From contig CM073547.1 of assembly GCA_037074615.1 (NCBI GenBank), positions 2,480,001 to 2,544,000 of the forward strand: a stretch of 64,000 nucleotides of DNA, given 5' to 3'. The notes beneath the pieces were generated by a model. The model saw nothing but the letters and a program-made list of their open reading frames with translations. It was not told the DNA's origin and searched no databases. Below, piece after piece: positions 61,932 through 64,000 of this stretch. The translations under genes and the position numbers were made by a program. Each line of letters starts with the position of its first letter. The stretch's first letter is position 1. This DNA comes from Leucaena leucocephala (Eukaryota; Streptophyta; Magnoliopsida; Fabales; Fabaceae).

Positions 61932-62336
61932 TTAAGCATAGCTGCACATCCCATACACACAGGAGCTGGATTCATCACACTTGTTACCACATTTTCCACA
62001 GTGCTTCTCGTTCCTCATGGGATTCACACACTTTCCCTCGCAACATATCTTCTGGTGTCCACATTTCTTCCCACATCTTCCACAGTTTGATGAATCTATC
62101 TCCAGATTCACACACTTGTTATTGCAGCAATCTGGGCCTGCACTTCCTTCTGCAAGACAAACCCTAGGGTTTATCTTGCAGTTCATTATGCTCCCATAGG
62201 GTATACCAGAGAGAAAGCGACTTGAGAGCCGACGTCCAGAGATGAATTGTTCTTCTTCTGCTTTGGAAAGAGTAATGGCGGAAGCTGCAAGTATGGTGAT
62301 GAGAAGCAGGAAGAGAATCTTCATTGACTTGTTCAT
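61932..62336 (-). CDS. STIG1-like secreted cysteine-rich protein, copy 3 of 3 intact
   Basis: Single exon, 134 residues. It starts MNKSMKILFLLLITILAASA (signal peptide) and has a longer variable spacer than copies 1 and 2 (RRLSSRFLSG, then an insertion GIPYGSIM before the first domain Cys). The STIG1 domain keeps all 16 cysteines: NCKINPRVC, DCCNNKC, NCGRCGKKC, ICCEGKC, HCGKCGNKC, ending CVYGMCSYA. Several substitutions separate it from copies 1 and 2, so it is the earlier branch of the three. A TATA box is at 62424-62433. Start and length are normal for STIG1 proteins. Role is inferred from the family only. Confidence 0.93.
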   Translation of the reverse strand: MNKSMKILFLLLITILAASAITLSKAEEEQFISGRRLSSRFLSGIPYGSIMNCKINPRVCLAEGSAGPDCCNNKCVNLEIDSSNCGRCGKKCGHQKICCEGKCVNPMRNEKHCGKCGNKCDESSSCVYGMCSYA

Positions 62337-63562
62337 GTTTGGAAGTGTGTTAGGGTTCTCAGAGAAGAAATTGGGGAAGAAGTTGATCTATTTGGATGAG
62401 ACGAAAGAAGGGACGTAGAGGGGTTTATATATAGAGGAGGGAACAAGTACCTGTTCAGTTCCAGATTTCATGGTCCAATCTATGGGTTCAAGTTTAGTTC
62501 GAGTTAGGCTTACCAGAATTAATTGAAAGTTGGCAGAGTTTGAACGGGATCGAGATCAAAGCAAAGAGGCAAGTCAAAGACGCAAATCGGATTATGAAGC
62601 ATTAGGGTCGTCTTAAAATTCTTTAGATGCAGTTGCATTATTAATCCTTATTATATACACATACACGAGTAATCTGGGGATATAACACGTACGTCGCTGT
62701 TTAATATATCATTCTAGCTTAGCCTACTCGTCTAATTTATTAACATAGGTTTATAACATTTGTGTGACTTAATGAGAACGCGATTTTATTCTCAACATGC
62801 TTTTTAATTACAACTAAATTAATGTTAAACTATATAACATATGAGATTGTACTTTTATTCTTAAATATTCTTATAATAGCTAATACAACTGTAAAGACAA
62901 GTATAAATAATTAACTTTAGATCTGAAATAGTATATATCTCTTTATTTGTCAAGTTATTGGAATAATTTTTCTTTTGCTAGTGACAAAAAAGGGAAAATA
63001 ATCTTTGCAATAGCTGATAACGCTCTATTATGAGTGGATTGCAAGCCGAAGAGAAAAAAAGGAATTAAGGAAGTGATGATTCAATTAACATTCTCGGAAA
63101 AAAATCCTTTTTAATTAAATTGTGAAGTTCCATTAATATATATTGGCGAATACTTCAAGTTCTTGTTGAAACTGTACGGAAGTAGACGAAAAAGGGGAAA
63201 GATATTAAGCAGTAAAAGATGTCTGGAGGAATAATATCTGATTGTGTTTTGCTATTATTAAATCAAGCCAGGCATAATTCCTTAGTCTGATAAGAAAATC
63301 ACATATTCCCTACAGCTACCTAATTTCCACACTGTAGCATCTTCAAAATCATATCTTTTTTACCTTTAAACATGGCAAGTTATAAGTACTGTTTGAATTA
63401 AGTTTGAGGATGAACCCATATATTAGAATAATAACAATTCTCTGGGATTTTGACCTTAAAATAAAAGGCATAGATGCCAGAAAATCCTCTGCAGACTCCA
63501 GATCATGCTACTAAAACAACACATTTGATATCATCCAGAGGCCATTCTATCACCCAGAATCA
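62337..63562. other. Promoter side of STIG1 copy 3 and AT-rich spacer
   Basis: Contains the TATA box and the shared block at 62472-62514 (GGTCCAATCTATGGGTTCAA and GTTAGGCTTACC). Beyond 62600 there is nothing recognised until the putative exons at the right edge. Confidence 0.5.
62472..62514 (-). promoter_or_regulatory. Conserved upstream block of STIG1 copy 3
   Basis: Third copy of the block, about 135 bp upstream of the ATG and closer to its TATA box (about 40 bp) than in the other two genes. Confidence 0.5.
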
Positions 63563-64000
63563 TCAGCATCTTCTTGCAACTGTAAGCTCGTTAATATCTA
63601 GTTGAAAGACATGCATCATATATTTGATTAATATTTGTTATTTACTTTCATGGGAATTTTATTTCTGCTGAACTGTCCAAACAAGATATTTTCTTACCAG
63701 ACTGACTCTTATCTGCTGGATAAAGCCCAGCCAAATGAAGCTTGCTATTCAAAATCTGAGAAATAGAAGGGACATAATATTGACGATATGGTTGGAATGC
63801 ATGAATTTGTCAGGCTCAAGGGATTCTAATAGTGATAGGATGGGGTACTTTGCTGCCAATTGGGGTGATGATTGCAAGATTCTGCAGAAAAGTTCGCATG
63901 AAATGCAATGAATGGTACTCAACACACATAGCATGACAGCTTCTGGGATGCATTCTGGGCAGCATTGGCTGGTCCATTGGCATATGGCTTGCAACTTCTT
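63563..64000 (-). CDS. Possible 3' end of an unrecognised gene (partial)
   Basis: I do not recognise this gene. On the minus strand a strong acceptor (pyrimidine-rich, ending TTTCTCAG) precedes 63698-63755, which reads ILNSKLHLAGLYPADKSQS and ends at a GTAAG donor. An acceptor at 63580 would join it to a short last exon ending in TGA at 63563-63565. Upstream, one frame is open from the window edge down to 63749 (LQAICQWTSQCC, ILSLLESLEPDKF) and another shows NGPANAAQNASQK near 63960, so the true exon structure is undecided. Composition is less AT-rich than the spacer. Confidence is low. Confidence 0.25.

Noticed and set aside
57394..62199. Plus-strand open frames of 67-72 codons inside each intact STIG1 gene (57394, 59695, 61981)
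   Set aside because: They are antisense to the conserved Cys-rich domain and are similar only because the sense protein is conserved.
1..64000. CRISPR arrays, tRNA or rRNA genes, organelle or viral insertions
   Set aside because: No spaced repeat array, no recognisable tRNA arms and no rRNA or viral coding sequence were seen by eye; a covariance-model scan would be needed to exclude small RNA genes.

Overview
The window is nuclear DNA of a flowering plant, almost certainly a eudicot. The evidence is the gene content: a group IIb WRKY factor, a plant-type aspartic proteinase with a saposin-like insert, an MEKK-type MAPKKK and STIG1 peptides. Genes have GT-AG introns and lie in very AT-rich spacers with many simple repeats and small inverted-repeat transposons. 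All calls come from reading the sequence; no search was run.

Layout. 1-603 (-): 5' part of an 'F-box At4g22030-like' gene, cut by the window edge. 7357-9912 (+): complete seven-exon peroxisomal membrane protein PMP22. 11072-12330 (+): a second At4g22030-like gene whose first codons are out of frame with the body. 12511-14081: a tandem duplication of about 785 bp. 15245-17360 (+): BAP31-like gene with a nonsense codon and a frameshift. 17979-19268 (-): single-exon MAPKKK17/18-like kinase. 24107-27625 (-): complete 13-exon aspartic proteinase. 34703-36976 (-): complete six-exon WRKY6/31/42-like gene.

From 46 kb the genes concern the cell wall and secretion. 46022-47202 (+) is a kinase-less WAK-type galacturonan-binding membrane protein. 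47675-49388 (-) is a broken pectate lyase and 51460-53107 (-) its intact paralogue. Then come a broken STIG1 gene (54079-54483) and three intact ones (57345-57728, 59646-60020, 61932-62336), all (-). The last 440 bp may hold the 3' end of an unrecognised (-) gene.

The spacers carry four diverged copies of one long MITE-like family, one short MITE and several other repeats. Three duplicated families (At4g22030-like, pectate lyase, STIG1) pair at least one open copy with a damaged one, which favours real decay over random sequencing error, though the latter is not excluded. No operon, CRISPR array, phage or other dedicated novel system was seen. The STIG1 array, with a shared upstream block and a transposon in only one duplicate unit, is the most informative part.
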